In this document: positions 1-9,076 of the stretch, in pieces
Position numbering within the stretch: the stretch's first letter is position 1
Layout of the letters: each line of letters begins with the position of its first letter
Origin: Paracoccus sp. PAMC 22219
GTDB lineage: Bacteria; Pseudomonadota; Alphaproteobacteria; Rhodobacterales; Rhodobacteraceae
Assembly (NCBI RefSeq): GCF_000787695.1
Contig: NZ_BBPH01000094.1
Location: 1 to 61,864 of the forward strand
Direction of reading: 5' to 3'
DNA: 61,864 nt
The notes under the pieces: generated by a model
Seen by the model: only the letters and a program-made list of their open reading frames with translations
What the model was told of the DNA's origin: nothing
Database searches by the model: none
Position numbers and translations under genes: made by a program

Positions 1-2
1 CC

Positions 3-722
3 GATCTGGCCGACCATCTGTGGCGGACCGAACGGGCGAACCTGGCCCATGCGCGCCATGTGATGGTGCCCAGCCCGCATACGCGCGACATGCTGATCGA
101 CCGCTATGGCGTGCCGGCCGACCGGATCACCGTCGCCCGGCCCGGCACCGACCGCCCGGCGCAGGGCGCCACGCCGCAGGACCCGCCGCTGATCCTGTCG
201 GTCGGCATCCTGCACCCGCGCAAGGGCCATGACGTGCTGATCGCCGCGCTGGCGGCGCTGGCCGATCTGGACTGGCGGGCGGTGATCGTCGGCAACCCCT
301 GGGACGCGGCCCATGTCGCCGACCTGCAGGCGCAGATTGCCGCCAGCGGGCTGGACGGGCGCCTGGAACTGGCCGGGCGGGTCGAGGCGGATCGTCTGGC
401 GGACCTGTACGCCCAGGCGTCGATCTTTGCGCTGGCCACCCGGTACGAGGGCTATGGCATCGTCTTCGACGAGGCGCTGTCCCACGGGCTGCCCATCGTC
501 AGCACGCGCGCCGGCGCGGTTCCGGGCACGGTCCCGGCCGATGCGGGCCTGCTGGTCGCGCCCGACGACGCGCCCGCGCTGTCGCAGGCGCTGCGGCAGA
601 TGCTGACCGATCCGGCCGACCGTGCCGCACGGGCCGCCGCCGCCGCACGGGCCGGCGTTGCACTGCCCGCCTGGTCGGACACCGCGCGGCTGGCGGGTGC
701 GGTGCTGGACGCGCTGGACTGA
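3..722 (+). CDS. glycosyltransferase family 4 (GT-B), 5' end outside window
   Basis: The visible 239 residues are the C-terminal half of a GT-B glycosyltransferase, a cytoplasmic or membrane-associated enzyme that moves a sugar from a nucleotide donor onto a glycan or lipid acceptor. The strand ILSVGILHPRKGHDVLI opens the donor-binding Rossmann domain. The later EGYGIVFDEA carries the E-x7-E donor-site motif of GT4/group 1 enzymes. The frame is open to the window edge, so the start lies upstream. The substrate cannot be told from this half. The stop is followed by a short gap and an unrelated VOC gene. Confidence 0.85.
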   Translation, partial: DLADHLWRTERANLAHARHVMVPSPHTRDMLIDRYGVPADRITVARPGTDRPAQGATPQDPPLILSVGILHPRKGHDVLIAALAALADLDWRAVIVGNPWDAAHVADLQAQIAASGLDGRLELAGRVEADRLADLYAQASIFALATRYEGYGIVFDEALSHGLPIVSTRAGAVPGTVPADAGLLVAPDDAPALSQALRQMLTDPADRAARAAAAARAGVALPAWSDTARLAGAVLDALD

Positions 723-777
723 CCTTGCGGGGCGCGCGATGCGCGTGCATCACTGCCCCGCAACCACGGAGGCCGCG

Positions 778-1191
778 ATGAAATCCCTGTTCCACCTTGC
801 CATCCACGTCACCGACCTGGACGCGGCCCGTCGCTTTTACGGCGACATCCTGGGCTGTGCCGAGGGGCGGTCCACCGACACCTGGGTCGATTTCGACTTT
901 TTCGGCCACCAGCTGTCGCTGCATCTGGGCACGCCCTTTCCCACCACCCGCACAGGCAAGGTGGGCGATCACATGGTGATGATGCCGCATCTGGGGGTCG
1001 TGCTGCCGCTGGCCGACTGGCTGGCGCTGGCCGACCGGCTGGCCGCGGCGGGCGTGCCCTTCGACATCCCGCCCCAGATCCGCTTCGAGGGCCAGCCCGG
1101 AGAGCAGCGGACGATGTTCTTCTTCGACCCCTCGGGCAACCCGATCGAGGTCAAGGGATTCGCTGATTTCGAGGGGCTGTTCGCGGCCTGA
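778..1191 (+). CDS. VOC (glyoxalase/bleomycin-resistance fold) family protein
   Basis: A 137-residue protein of the vicinal oxygen chelate fold. It opens with LFHLAIHVTDLDAARRFYGD, the usual first beta-alpha unit with a possible metal-ligand His, and ends with FFDPSGNPIEVKGF, the typical last strand with the Glu ligand. The ATG at 778 was chosen because a GGAGG lies about 8 bases upstream; the frame stays open further upstream but that part looks non-coding. Family members bind a divalent metal and act on small electrophiles or as dioxygenases. The substrate is unknown, and it differs clearly from the GloA gene at 5427. Confidence 0.85.
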   Translation: MKSLFHLAIHVTDLDAARRFYGDILGCAEGRSTDTWVDFDFFGHQLSLHLGTPFPTTRTGKVGDHMVMMPHLGVVLPLADWLALADRLAAAGVPFDIPPQIRFEGQPGEQRTMFFFDPSGNPIEVKGFADFEGLFAA

Positions 1192-1194
1192 CCC

Positions 1195-2538
1195 TCAGTC
1201 GGGGTGGCGCGGCAGGTGCAGTTCGGCAGACAGGCCGGGCGCGGTGTTGGTCAGCACCAGGCGCCCGCCCGCCGCCTCGGCGATGTCGGTGACGATGGCC
1301 AGACCGATGCCGTGACCGTCGCCGCCCTGGTCCAGCCGCACGCCGCGCTGCGCCAGCCGCGCCAGTTCCGCGTCGGGCACGCCCGGCCCATCGTCGCGAA
1401 TGATGATGGCCACCCGATCGCCATCTGCGCGCATCCCGACCTGCACCCGCGACCGTGCATGGCGCGCGGCGTTTTCCAGCAGCGCGCCCAAGGCCTCGGT
1501 CAGGTCATCGGGATCGATGCGCAGCGCGACCGCCTGCGGCAGGTCGACCTGCCAGTCCAGCCCCGCCCCCGCGGGCGTTCGCCGCAACACCTGCACCAGC
1601 CGCGCCACGACCGGCGCGGGATGCGCGCGGGCCTGCGCGGCGTCGGTGCGGATGCGCGCGCGCGCCAGTTCGCGGTCGACATGACGGCGCATGACGGTGA
1701 CGACATGTTCGATGCTGTCGGCCTGTTCGGTCCGCCCCTGATCGCGCAGCGCCTCGGCATCGCCCAGCAGCGCCTGCAGCGGCGTCTTGAACCCGTGCGC
1801 CAGATCGCCGGCCCGGTGGCGCGCGCGGTCGAGTTCGCGGTCGCGATCGTCCAGCAGATGGTCCAGCTGGCGTGCCAGGGGCGCAACCTCGGCCGGCAGA
1901 TCGTCGCCCAGACGCCGCCTGCGCCCCTGTGCAAGCCCGCGCAGATGCGCGCCGACCTGTGCCAGCGGGCGCAGGCCAAGCGTCACCTGCACGAACGACG
2001 CCGCCAGCAGCAACGCCGCCAGACCCGCCAGCCACGGCACCAGATCGCGCAGAAAGGCCGCGCGGGCCTGCGCTGCGTCCTCCATGTCCTCTGCCACCAG
2101 CAGACGGATGGGGACCGCGGTCGCGCCCTGCCCGATCAGGACCTGCTGATCCAGCGCCAACAGGCTTTGATTCGCCGGCCCCGCCAGGCGCAGGACCCGC
2201 CCTTCGCCCGGCGGTGGCGGATCGGGCGGCACCGGCAGCGTCACGTCCCACAGCGACCGCGACCGCAGCGGCTGGCCATCCAGCCATACCTGCCAGTAAT
2301 GCCCCGAGAACGGCCGCTGCCAGGACGGGTTGCGGGGCTGGTCGCGCATCTGCGGGGGCGTGCCCGGTTCGATCACCGACAGCAGGACCAGCGCCCGGTC
2401 GCGCAGGTCGGACACGGCGACGCGCTGGACGTGGCGGTCGAACAGCACCGCCAGCATGGTCACCGACAGCGCCATCACCAGCAGGATCGTCGCCCCGCCC
2501 AGCAGCATCAGCCGCAGGCGCAGCGACAAGGGCCTCAT
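1195..2538 (-). CDS. sensor histidine kinase, PhoQ-like
   Basis: A 447-residue inner-membrane sensor kinase. It shows an N-terminal membrane segment (about residues 10-33), a periplasmic region, a second membrane segment (about 165-185), a HAMP-like linker, a phospho-acceptor motif AHGFKTPL near residue 250, an N box LLENAARHA, and G boxes DDGPGVPD and GHGIGLAIV. The H box is closer to HSLKTPL of PhoQ than to the common HELRTPL, hinting at a cation-type sensor. Its ATG overlaps the response-regulator stop by the 4 bases ATGA (2535-2538), so the two are translationally coupled. Order of transcription is PepSY protein, regulator, kinase. Confidence 0.9.
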   Translation of the reverse strand: MRPLSLRLRLMLLGGATILLVMALSVTMLAVLFDRHVQRVAVSDLRDRALVLLSVIEPGTPPQMRDQPRNPSWQRPFSGHYWQVWLDGQPLRSRSLWDVTLPVPPDPPPPGEGRVLRLAGPANQSLLALDQQVLIGQGATAVPIRLLVAEDMEDAAQARAAFLRDLVPWLAGLAALLLAASFVQVTLGLRPLAQVGAHLRGLAQGRRRRLGDDLPAEVAPLARQLDHLLDDRDRELDRARHRAGDLAHGFKTPLQALLGDAEALRDQGRTEQADSIEHVVTVMRRHVDRELARARIRTDAAQARAHPAPVVARLVQVLRRTPAGAGLDWQVDLPQAVALRIDPDDLTEALGALLENAARHARSRVQVGMRADGDRVAIIIRDDGPGVPDAELARLAQRGVRLDQGGDGHGIGLAIVTDIAEAAGGRLVLTNTAPGLSAELHLPRHPD

Positions 2539-3197
2539 GCACAGCCCTCCAGCAGATAGCCAAAGCCGCGGCGGGTGGCGACGATGCCCGGACCCAGCTT
2601 GCGCCGCATGCGGGCGACGACCGCCTCCAGCGCGTTGGCCTCGCGGGCGTCGTCGTCGCCGTACAGGTGCTCCAGCAGTTCGGTGGGCGACACGACGCGG
2701 TCGCGATGGACCGCCAGATGCGCGATCAGCCGGAATTCCAGCGGGGTCAGCGCGACCGGCACCCCGTCGACCAGCGCCGACATGCGGTTCAGATCGACGG
2801 TCAGGCGGCCCGCCTCGATCCGCGGCTCGGCGCGCCCCCCGGCGCGGCGCACAAGGGCGCGGGCGCGGGCCACCAGTTCCTCCATGCGGAACGGCTTGGG
2901 CAGGTAATCGTCGGCGCCGGCCTCGATCCCCTCGACCCGTTCGGTCCAGGCCCCGCGTGCGGTCAGGATCAGCACGGGCGAATCGCACCCCTCGGCCCGC
3001 CAGCGTTTCAGCACGGTCAGCCCGTCCAGGTCGGGCAGGCCCAGGTCCAGCACGATCAGGTCGTACCCCTCGGTCCCGCCGCGGAACCACGCGTCCTGCC
3101 CCGACGCAGTGCCGTCCACACGAAACCCGGCCGCGGTCAGCGCCCGTCCCAGATCGGCGGCGATCCGGCTGTCATCCTCGACCACAAGGGCGCGCAT
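2535..3197 (-). CDS. OmpR/PhoP-family response regulator
   Basis: A 220-residue regulator with a receiver domain (acidic pocket E7, D8, D9; phospho-acceptor D51 in LIVLDLGLPD; Lys in LPKPF) and a C-terminal winged helix typical of OmpR/PhoP proteins, ending in RRGFGYLL. It should take phosphate from the coupled kinase and bind tandem half-sites 11 bp apart. Such half-sites lie upstream of its own operon at 3527-3565. Its start shares a base with the stop of the PepSY gene at 3197, so all three genes are one coupled operon. Confidence 0.93.
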   Translation of the reverse strand: MRALVVEDDSRIAADLGRALTAAGFRVDGTASGQDAWFRGGTEGYDLIVLDLGLPDLDGLTVLKRWRAEGCDSPVLILTARGAWTERVEGIEAGADDYLPKPFRMEELVARARALVRRAGGRAEPRIEAGRLTVDLNRMSALVDGVPVALTPLEFRLIAHLAVHRDRVVSPTELLEHLYGDDDAREANALEAVVARMRRKLGPGIVATRRGFGYLLEGCA

Positions 3198-3502
3198 CAG
3201 TCGTCGTCTTCCTCGTATCCCAGGATCGCGCCGGTGCGGGCGTCCAGCTCCAGCTCGATGAGGCGACCCTCGGGGGTCAGCACCTCGATCTCATACAGCC
3301 ACAGGCCGTTCTCGTCTTCCAGTTCGACCTCGACGATGCGGCCGGGATGGCGCGCCTCGATCCGGGCCAGGATCTGCTCCAGCGGCATCATGTCGCCACG
3401 GCCGACGGCTTGGCGGGCGGTTTCATAGTCTGGGGCCACAGGCTGGGCTGCCAGCGTCAGCGGCAGCAGGATCAACATCAGGCCAGCGGTGCATGCGTTC
3501 AT
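3197..3502 (-). CDS. exported PepSY-domain protein
   Basis: A 101-residue protein with a signal peptide (hydrophobic residues 6-17, cleavage near LAAQP) and one PepSY-like unit: a helix with PLEQILARIEARHPGRIVEVE, a strand LYEIEVLTPEGRLIELELDA and the closing TGAILGYEEDDD. PepSY modules in the periplasm are thought to bind peptides or metals and to inhibit or tune partners. Being first gene of a PhoPQ-like operon, as in the BqsRS/CarRS-type loci of pseudomonads, it may modulate the kinase. The very acidic tail could bind cations (inference). Confidence 0.85.
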   Translation of the reverse strand: MNACTAGLMLILLPLTLAAQPVAPDYETARQAVGRGDMMPLEQILARIEARHPGRIVEVELEDENGLWLYEIEVLTPEGRLIELELDARTGAILGYEEDDD

Positions 3503-3522
3503 GGTCCGCGTCCTAGCACCGC

Positions 3523-3569
3523 CCCGCTGACAGCCCGCTGACAGTGCGCGTCAGTCGGCTGTCAGCGGG
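3523..3569. promoter_or_regulatory. divergent operator with two GTCAG-N6-GTCAG boxes
   Basis: The 11-mer CCCGCTGACAG occurs twice in perfect tandem (3523-3533, 3534-3544), and its reverse complement once at 3559-3569, preceded by a variant GCGTCAGTCGG at 3548-3558. Read on the minus strand the first pair gives GTCAG-N6-GTCAG (3542-3527). Read on the plus strand the second pair also gives GTCAG-N6-GTCAG (3550-3565). An 11-bp period is the usual spacing of OmpR/PhoP-family half-sites. One box faces the PepSY/regulator/kinase operon and the other the RTX gene at 3636, so joint control by the local regulator is inferred. Confidence 0.65.
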
Positions 3570-3635
3570 CCTGTGGTATCGCGATTCGCACAGGGCCGCC
3601 GGATGGGTGGCCGACATCACGAAAGGATCGCTTGA

Positions 3636-4352
3636 ATGGCACGTTACAACGGCACCTCGGGTGCGGACCGGATCAACGGCAGCCCGCTCGCAGACCTGAT
3701 CTATGGCCGCGACGGCAACGACGTCCTGAACGGCAACCGCGGCTCCGACCGCATCTGGGGCGAGAACGGCAACGACGTGCTGAACGGCGGCATGGGCAAT
3801 GACAGCCTGTGGGGCGGTGCGGGCAACGACTTGCTGCGCGGCGATGACGGCGATGACGACCTGTGGGGCGGCTTCGGCTCTGACACGCTGTTCGGCGGCC
3901 GCGGCGACGATGACCTGGAGGGGAATCAGGGCAACGACGTGCTGCACGGGGGCCTGGGCAATGACGACCTGGAAGGCGACGGCGGCAACGACCGCCTGTT
4001 CGGCAACGAGGGCAATGACGAGCTCGAGGGCGACGACGGCAGCGACACCCTGCAGGGAAACCAGGGCAACGACACGCTGGACGGCGGGCGCGGCAACGAC
4101 ATCCTGTCGGGCGGCATCGGCGCGGACCGGTTCGAATTCGACCTGGGCGACGGGCGTGACCGCATCGTCGATTTCCAGAACGGCCTCGACCGGATCGAGA
4201 TCGACGACCTGGACCGCGGTCAGGTCCAGCGCGCCATCAACGGCGCCGTGCAGCAGGGCGGCGACACGATCCTGACGATCAACCCGTCGACTGTGATCGT
4301 GCTGGAGGATTTCAACCGCGCGAACCTGGACCTGAACGACTTCACGTTCTGA
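3636..4352 (+). CDS. secreted RTX-type calcium-binding repeat protein
   Basis: A 238-residue acidic protein made mostly of about a dozen GGxGxDxLx nonapeptide repeats (for example NGNDVLNGG, AGNDLLRGD, RGNDILSGG) over residues 5-165. These form a calcium-loaded beta-roll. The end, with GADRFEFDLGDGRDRIVDF and LEDFNRANLDLNDFTF, resembles serralysin and other RTX C-termini recognised by type I secretion. There is no Sec signal peptide, in keeping with type I export; no exporter genes are in the window. AAGGA lies about 10 bases before the ATG. It is divergent from the two-component operon and shares its operator region. Confidence 0.9.
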   Translation: MARYNGTSGADRINGSPLADLIYGRDGNDVLNGNRGSDRIWGENGNDVLNGGMGNDSLWGGAGNDLLRGDDGDDDLWGGFGSDTLFGGRGDDDLEGNQGNDVLHGGLGNDDLEGDGGNDRLFGNEGNDELEGDDGSDTLQGNQGNDTLDGGRGNDILSGGIGADRFEFDLGDGRDRIVDFQNGLDRIEIDDLDRGQVQRAINGAVQQGGDTILTINPSTVIVLEDFNRANLDLNDFTF

Positions 4353-4360
4353 ACCGGGAC

Positions 4361-4381
4361 GGGGGCGCGTGACGCGCCCCC
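4361..4381. terminator. hairpin terminator between convergent genes
   Basis: GGGGGCGCG and CGCGCCCCC pair over 9 bp around a 3-base loop, 8 bases after the RTX stop and just before the convergent thyX stop at 4386. There is no clear T run on either strand, so it may serve both directions as a strong pause or terminator. Confidence 0.6.
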
Positions 4382-4385
4382 AGTT

Positions 4386-5291
4386 TCAGCCCCAGACCGC
4401 CTGGAACTCGCGCCATTCGCGGGCGCCCATGCCGGCGTTCTCCTGTGTCACGACCTCGCCGGCCAGACGGCGCCGCAGCGCATCGGCAGCCTGCGCCGAG
4501 AGGTTCACGGCATTCATCCGGTAATCCTGGAACGCGCCGAACGCCGCGGGCACCCAGTCGCGGGTGATGTCGCACATGATGTCGGCATAGGCCCGGATTT
4601 CGAACTGGGCGTGGCTGTCGGCGCGCAGGCGCAGGAAATGCAGCAGATTGTGCAGATCCACCTTCCAGTACCACTGGGTATAGATGTTGGCGGGCAGGTT
4701 CATGCGCGCCAGTTCGCGCGCCAGACCCTTCTGACCGTCCTGGCTCAGCATGGATTCATAGCTGTCATAGCTGCGCATTGCATCCTCGCGCAGCAGGTCC
4801 AGCACGCGCTGCGCCTCGTCGCCCTGCAGCACCTCGCCCCGACCCTGGTTGTTCTGCGACGACTGCGCGGCCAGATGTTCCGGCGCGGGGATATAGAACT
4901 CCCGGTCCAGGATCGAATAGCGGCCCGAATATTCGTTCACGTTGGCGGTGCGGTGGCGGATCCACTGGCGGGCCACGAAGACCGGCAGCTTGACGTGGAA
5001 CTTGACCTCGCACATCTCGAACGGGGTCGAGTGCCAGTGCCGCATCAGATAGCGGATCAGCCCCTCGTCGTTCTGGACCGACTTGGTGCCCTTGCCATAG
5101 CTGACGCGTGCCGCCTGACAGATCGCCGCATCGTCGCCCATATAGTCGATGACCCGCACCAGCCCGTGATCCAGGACCTGATGGGCCACGTACAGGTGGT
5201 TCTCCATCCCCTCGGACACGGCGCGCAGCGTCTGGCGGGGCGTCGCGCGCTGGCTGTCGATCTCGGCCTGCTGTTCGGGTGTCAGGGGCAT
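4386..5291 (-). CDS. thyX: FAD-dependent thymidylate synthase
   Basis: A 301-residue flavin-dependent thymidylate synthase, which methylates dUMP to dTMP using methylene-tetrahydrofolate and NADPH. The family signature RHRxxxxNExSxRY is present as RHRTANVNEYSGRY, followed by the substrate-binding region. The length suits alphaproteobacterial ThyX, which carries an N-terminal extension. The start MPLTPEQQ has a purine-rich GAGAGGACTC upstream. It is divergent from gloA. Presence of ThyX suggests the strain may lack ThyA, which cannot be tested here. Confidence 0.96.
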   Translation of the reverse strand: MPLTPEQQAEIDSQRATPRQTLRAVSEGMENHLYVAHQVLDHGLVRVIDYMGDDAAICQAARVSYGKGTKSVQNDEGLIRYLMRHWHSTPFEMCEVKFHVKLPVFVARQWIRHRTANVNEYSGRYSILDREFYIPAPEHLAAQSSQNNQGRGEVLQGDEAQRVLDLLREDAMRSYDSYESMLSQDGQKGLARELARMNLPANIYTQWYWKVDLHNLLHFLRLRADSHAQFEIRAYADIMCDITRDWVPAAFGAFQDYRMNAVNLSAQAADALRRRLAGEVVTQENAGMGAREWREFQAVWG

Positions 5292-5426
5292 GGCAGAGTC
5301 CTCTCGGGCAGTTCGGTGGCCTTTCTCCTAAGTCAAGATCGCGCCTGCGGCAACCGCCCACCGTGGGTGGCGTTGCACAGTGGGAATGACCATGTCACCC
5401 TCGCCGCAACCGTTAAAGGAGACCCC

Positions 5427-5855
5427 ATGAACATCCGCTATCTGCACACGATGGTCCGCGTGAAGGACCTGGACAAGACGATGGACTTCTTCCGCCTGCT
5501 GGGGCTGGAGGAAACGCGCCGCATCGACAATGACAAGGGCCGCTTCAGCCTGGTGTTCATGGCGCCCCCGGGCCAGCCGGAATGCCCGGTCGAACTGACC
5601 CATAACTGGGACGGCGATGACGGCCTTCCTTCGGACAGCCGCCATTTCGGCCACCTCGCCTACCGTGTCGGAAACATCTACGAGATGTGCCAGAAGCTGC
5701 AAGACGCCGGCGTCACGATCAACCGCCCCCCGCGCGACGGGCACATGGCCTTCGTGCGCAGCCCCGACAACGTGTCGATCGAACTGCTGCAGGAAGGCGA
5801 CCACCTGCCCCCGCAGGAGCCGTGGGCCAGCATGGAAAACACCGGCAGCTGGTAA
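5427..5855 (+). CDS. gloA: lactoylglutathione lyase (glyoxalase I)
   Basis: A 142-residue glyoxalase I that converts the methylglyoxal-glutathione hemithioacetal to S-lactoylglutathione in the cytoplasm. The four metal ligands are visible in order: His in YLHTMVRV, Glu in CPVELTHNW, His in FGHLAYRV and Glu in VSIELLQ. The short form without inserts resembles the nickel-type bacterial enzyme. A strong AAAGGAG lies before the ATG at 5427. A hairpin terminator follows the stop, so it is probably transcribed alone. Confidence 0.95.
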   Translation: MNIRYLHTMVRVKDLDKTMDFFRLLGLEETRRIDNDKGRFSLVFMAPPGQPECPVELTHNWDGDDGLPSDSRHFGHLAYRVGNIYEMCQKLQDAGVTINRPPRDGHMAFVRSPDNVSIELLQEGDHLPPQEPWASMENTGSW

Positions 5856-5874
5856 GGCGCCACGAAAAGGAACA

Positions 5875-5894
5875 CCCGGCCCCGCAGGGCCGGG
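5875..5894. terminator. bidirectional hairpin terminator after gloA
   Basis: CCCGGCCC and GGGCCGGG pair over 8 bp around the loop CGCA, followed on the plus strand by TTCAATTC. It separates the convergent gloA and MarR-family genes, whose stops are at 5855 and 5901. Confidence 0.7.
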
Positions 5895-5900
5895 TTCAAT

Positions 5901-6458
5901 TCAATAGATATAGCGGATCTGCTCGGTCCAGAACCGCTCTATGCGCCGGCATTGCAGGTTCACCTGATCCAGCGGCGGATCCTCCAGCACGCCTGACATG
6001 GCCAGGCCTTCGGCGTGGCGGATGAACAGGCGTTGCACCAGATCGCGCACCGCCTGACCTTCGGCCGTCAGGCGCACCCGGACCGACCGGCGGTCCATGT
6101 CGCAGCGCTCGTGGTGGACATAGCCCATCGCAACCAGCTTCTTGAGGTTATAGCTGACGTTCGAGCCCTGATACATGCCGCGGGACCGCAGCTCTCCGGC
6201 GGACACCTCGGCCTCGCCCAAGTTGTACAGGATCATGGCCTGGACCGGGGTCAGATCGCCCCGGTGCAGGCGTTCGAATTCGTCCTTGACCAGATCCAGC
6301 ATCAGCCGGTGCATCCGCTCCAGCAGTTGCAGGGATTCCAGATAGGCGTCGGTCATCTCCGACAGGGGCACGTCCAGGGCCGTGGGATCGACTGTCGGAT
6401 GCTGTTCGCGGGGTGCAGGGGCAAGCATGGGTTCGGGATGTCCTGTCCTGTTCGTCAT
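5901..6458 (-). CDS. ldtR: MarR-family winged-helix regulator, LdtR-like
   Basis: A 185-residue MarR regulator. The core, from YLESLQLLERMHRLMLD through GSNVSYNLKKLVAMGYVHHE to the wing DRRSVRVRLT, closely matches LdtR, the alphaproteobacterial regulator linked to L,D-transpeptidase and osmotic stress control. This name is from recognition of the family, not from a search. The start MTNRTG at 6458 was chosen; the frame stays open upstream but only through an AT-rich leader with repeated GACA elements. It is third in the direction of the XRE-sdhE genes but separated by 74 bp that can hold its own promoter. Confidence 0.82.
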   Translation of the reverse strand: MTNRTGHPEPMLAPAPREQHPTVDPTALDVPLSEMTDAYLESLQLLERMHRLMLDLVKDEFERLHRGDLTPVQAMILYNLGEAEVSAGELRSRGMYQGSNVSYNLKKLVAMGYVHHERCDMDRRSVRVRLTAEGQAVRDLVQRLFIRHAEGLAMSGVLEDPPLDQVNLQCRRIERFWTEQIRYIY

Positions 6459-6490
6459 GAAGACTAAATGACAGACAAAAGACAATCTTC
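6459..6490 (-). promoter_or_regulatory. possible autoregulatory site of the MarR-family gene
   Basis: Directly upstream of the ATG an AT-richer stretch starts with GAAGA and ends with TCTTC, and holds three GACA units (two adjacent, then one after AAA). Such repeats next to a MarR start are often the regulator's own operator. There is no experimental or comparative support here. Confidence 0.3.
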
Positions 6491-6532
6491 GGTTAATTGC
6501 CGCCCGTTCCCGCGCCAGGAATGCCGAAATTT

Positions 6533-8459
<1,927 letters not shown>

Positions 8460-8469
8460 CACGACCCGC

Positions 8470-8500
8470 CTTGCGTTGACCTTGGTAAAGCGAACGCAAG
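8470..8500 (+). promoter_or_regulatory. hairpin directly before the ribosome-binding site
   Basis: CTTGCGTT (8470-8477) and AACGCAAG (8493-8500) are perfect inverted repeats around a 15-base loop. The downstream arm abuts the AAGGAG ribosome-binding site of the gene at 8513. It could be an operator or a leader structure; with no T run it is not a convincing terminator of aspC. Confidence 0.4.
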
Positions 8501-8512
8501 AAGGAGCTGAAC

Positions 8513-8890
8513 ATGCTGCCCCACAATGCCCTGGTCGTCGTTGCCGACGGCCATTCCGCGACCCTGTTCCGCAACACCGCCAAATCCGGGCTGGAGCTGT
8601 CGGAAACCAACAAGGTCACCCAGGAAAGCCTGGCAGGCGACGGCGCGCAGATCGACGAAGGCTCTCCCAAGGATGACGAAGAGGCGACGTTCGCGGCGCA
8701 GCTGGCGCGTCATCTGAACGCGCTGGTGCTCAAGAACAAGTTCGATGACATCGCGATCATCGCCGACCCCTCGACCCTTGGCGTGATGCGCAAGCATTAT
8801 CACAAGGAGCTGCAGCTGCGCCTGCGCAAGGAGGTCGCCAAGACGCTGACGAATTCCGACCTTCAGACGATCCAGAACAGCCTGTCCTGA
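8513..8890 (+). CDS. host-attachment family protein (PF10116-like)
   Basis: A 125-residue cytoplasmic protein with the features of the family named 'protein required for attachment to host cells': N-terminal strand ALVVVADGHSATLFRN, a charged middle DEGSPKDDEEATFAAQLARHLN, and the conserved DDIAIIADPSTLGVMRKHY. The fold is related to eukaryotic release-factor-like (eRF1 domain) proteins. Its biochemical role is not established in the family. A strong AAGGAG precedes the ATG and a strong terminator follows, so it forms a single-gene unit. Confidence 0.85.
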   Translation: MLPHNALVVVADGHSATLFRNTAKSGLELSETNKVTQESLAGDGAQIDEGSPKDDEEATFAAQLARHLNALVLKNKFDDIAIIADPSTLGVMRKHYHKELQLRLRKEVAKTLTNSDLQTIQNSLS

Positions 8891-8905
8891 TCCTGCCGGA
8901 TAGAC

Positions 8906-8937
8906 AAAGGGCGCCCCGCGTCGCGGGGCGCCCTTTT
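8906..8937 (+). terminator. rho-independent terminator
   Basis: A 14-bp stem (8906-8919 with 8923-8936) around a 3-base loop, very GC-rich in its centre, ends in TTTT. It lies 15 bases after the stop of the attachment-family gene and is the clearest plus-strand terminator in the window. Confidence 0.9.
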
Positions 8938-8940
8938 GCA

Positions 8941-9018
8941 TCAGAAGATGCCAAGCACATACAGGATCACGATCACCACGACCGGAACCCCTAGAAACCA
9001 CGCCACAAGACCCTTCAT
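8941..9018 (-). CDS. 25-residue membrane microprotein
   Basis: A very short gene coding for a single hydrophobic helix: MKGLVAWFLG, then PVVVIVILYVLGIF to the stop. It has a good ribosome-binding site (GAGGAG, 6 bases upstream) and standard start and stop codons. Peptides of the same design (MKG-AW-G-P followed by a Val/Ile-rich helix ending near GIF) are, to my recollection, widespread in proteobacteria and often missed in annotation. It lies downstream of bdhA on the same strand, 58 bp after its stop, so it may be cotranscribed. Function unknown. Confidence 0.72.
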   Translation of the reverse strand: MKGLVAWFLGVPVVVIVILYVLGIF

Positions 9019-9076
9019 CACACTCTCCTCACGTTTGCTTGAGGGGAACGGTCCGGGTCGCGGTGCGGTTCCGCGA

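Noticed and set aside
1204..2559. Long plus-strand open frame opposite the PhoQ-like kinase
   Set aside because: Residues are Gln/Arg/His-rich without domain features and mirror the kinase codons.
3700..4110. Regular DNA repeats that could suggest a CRISPR array or satellite
   Set aside because: The repeats are 27-bp coding units for RTX nonapeptides, diverged at third positions, with no spacers.
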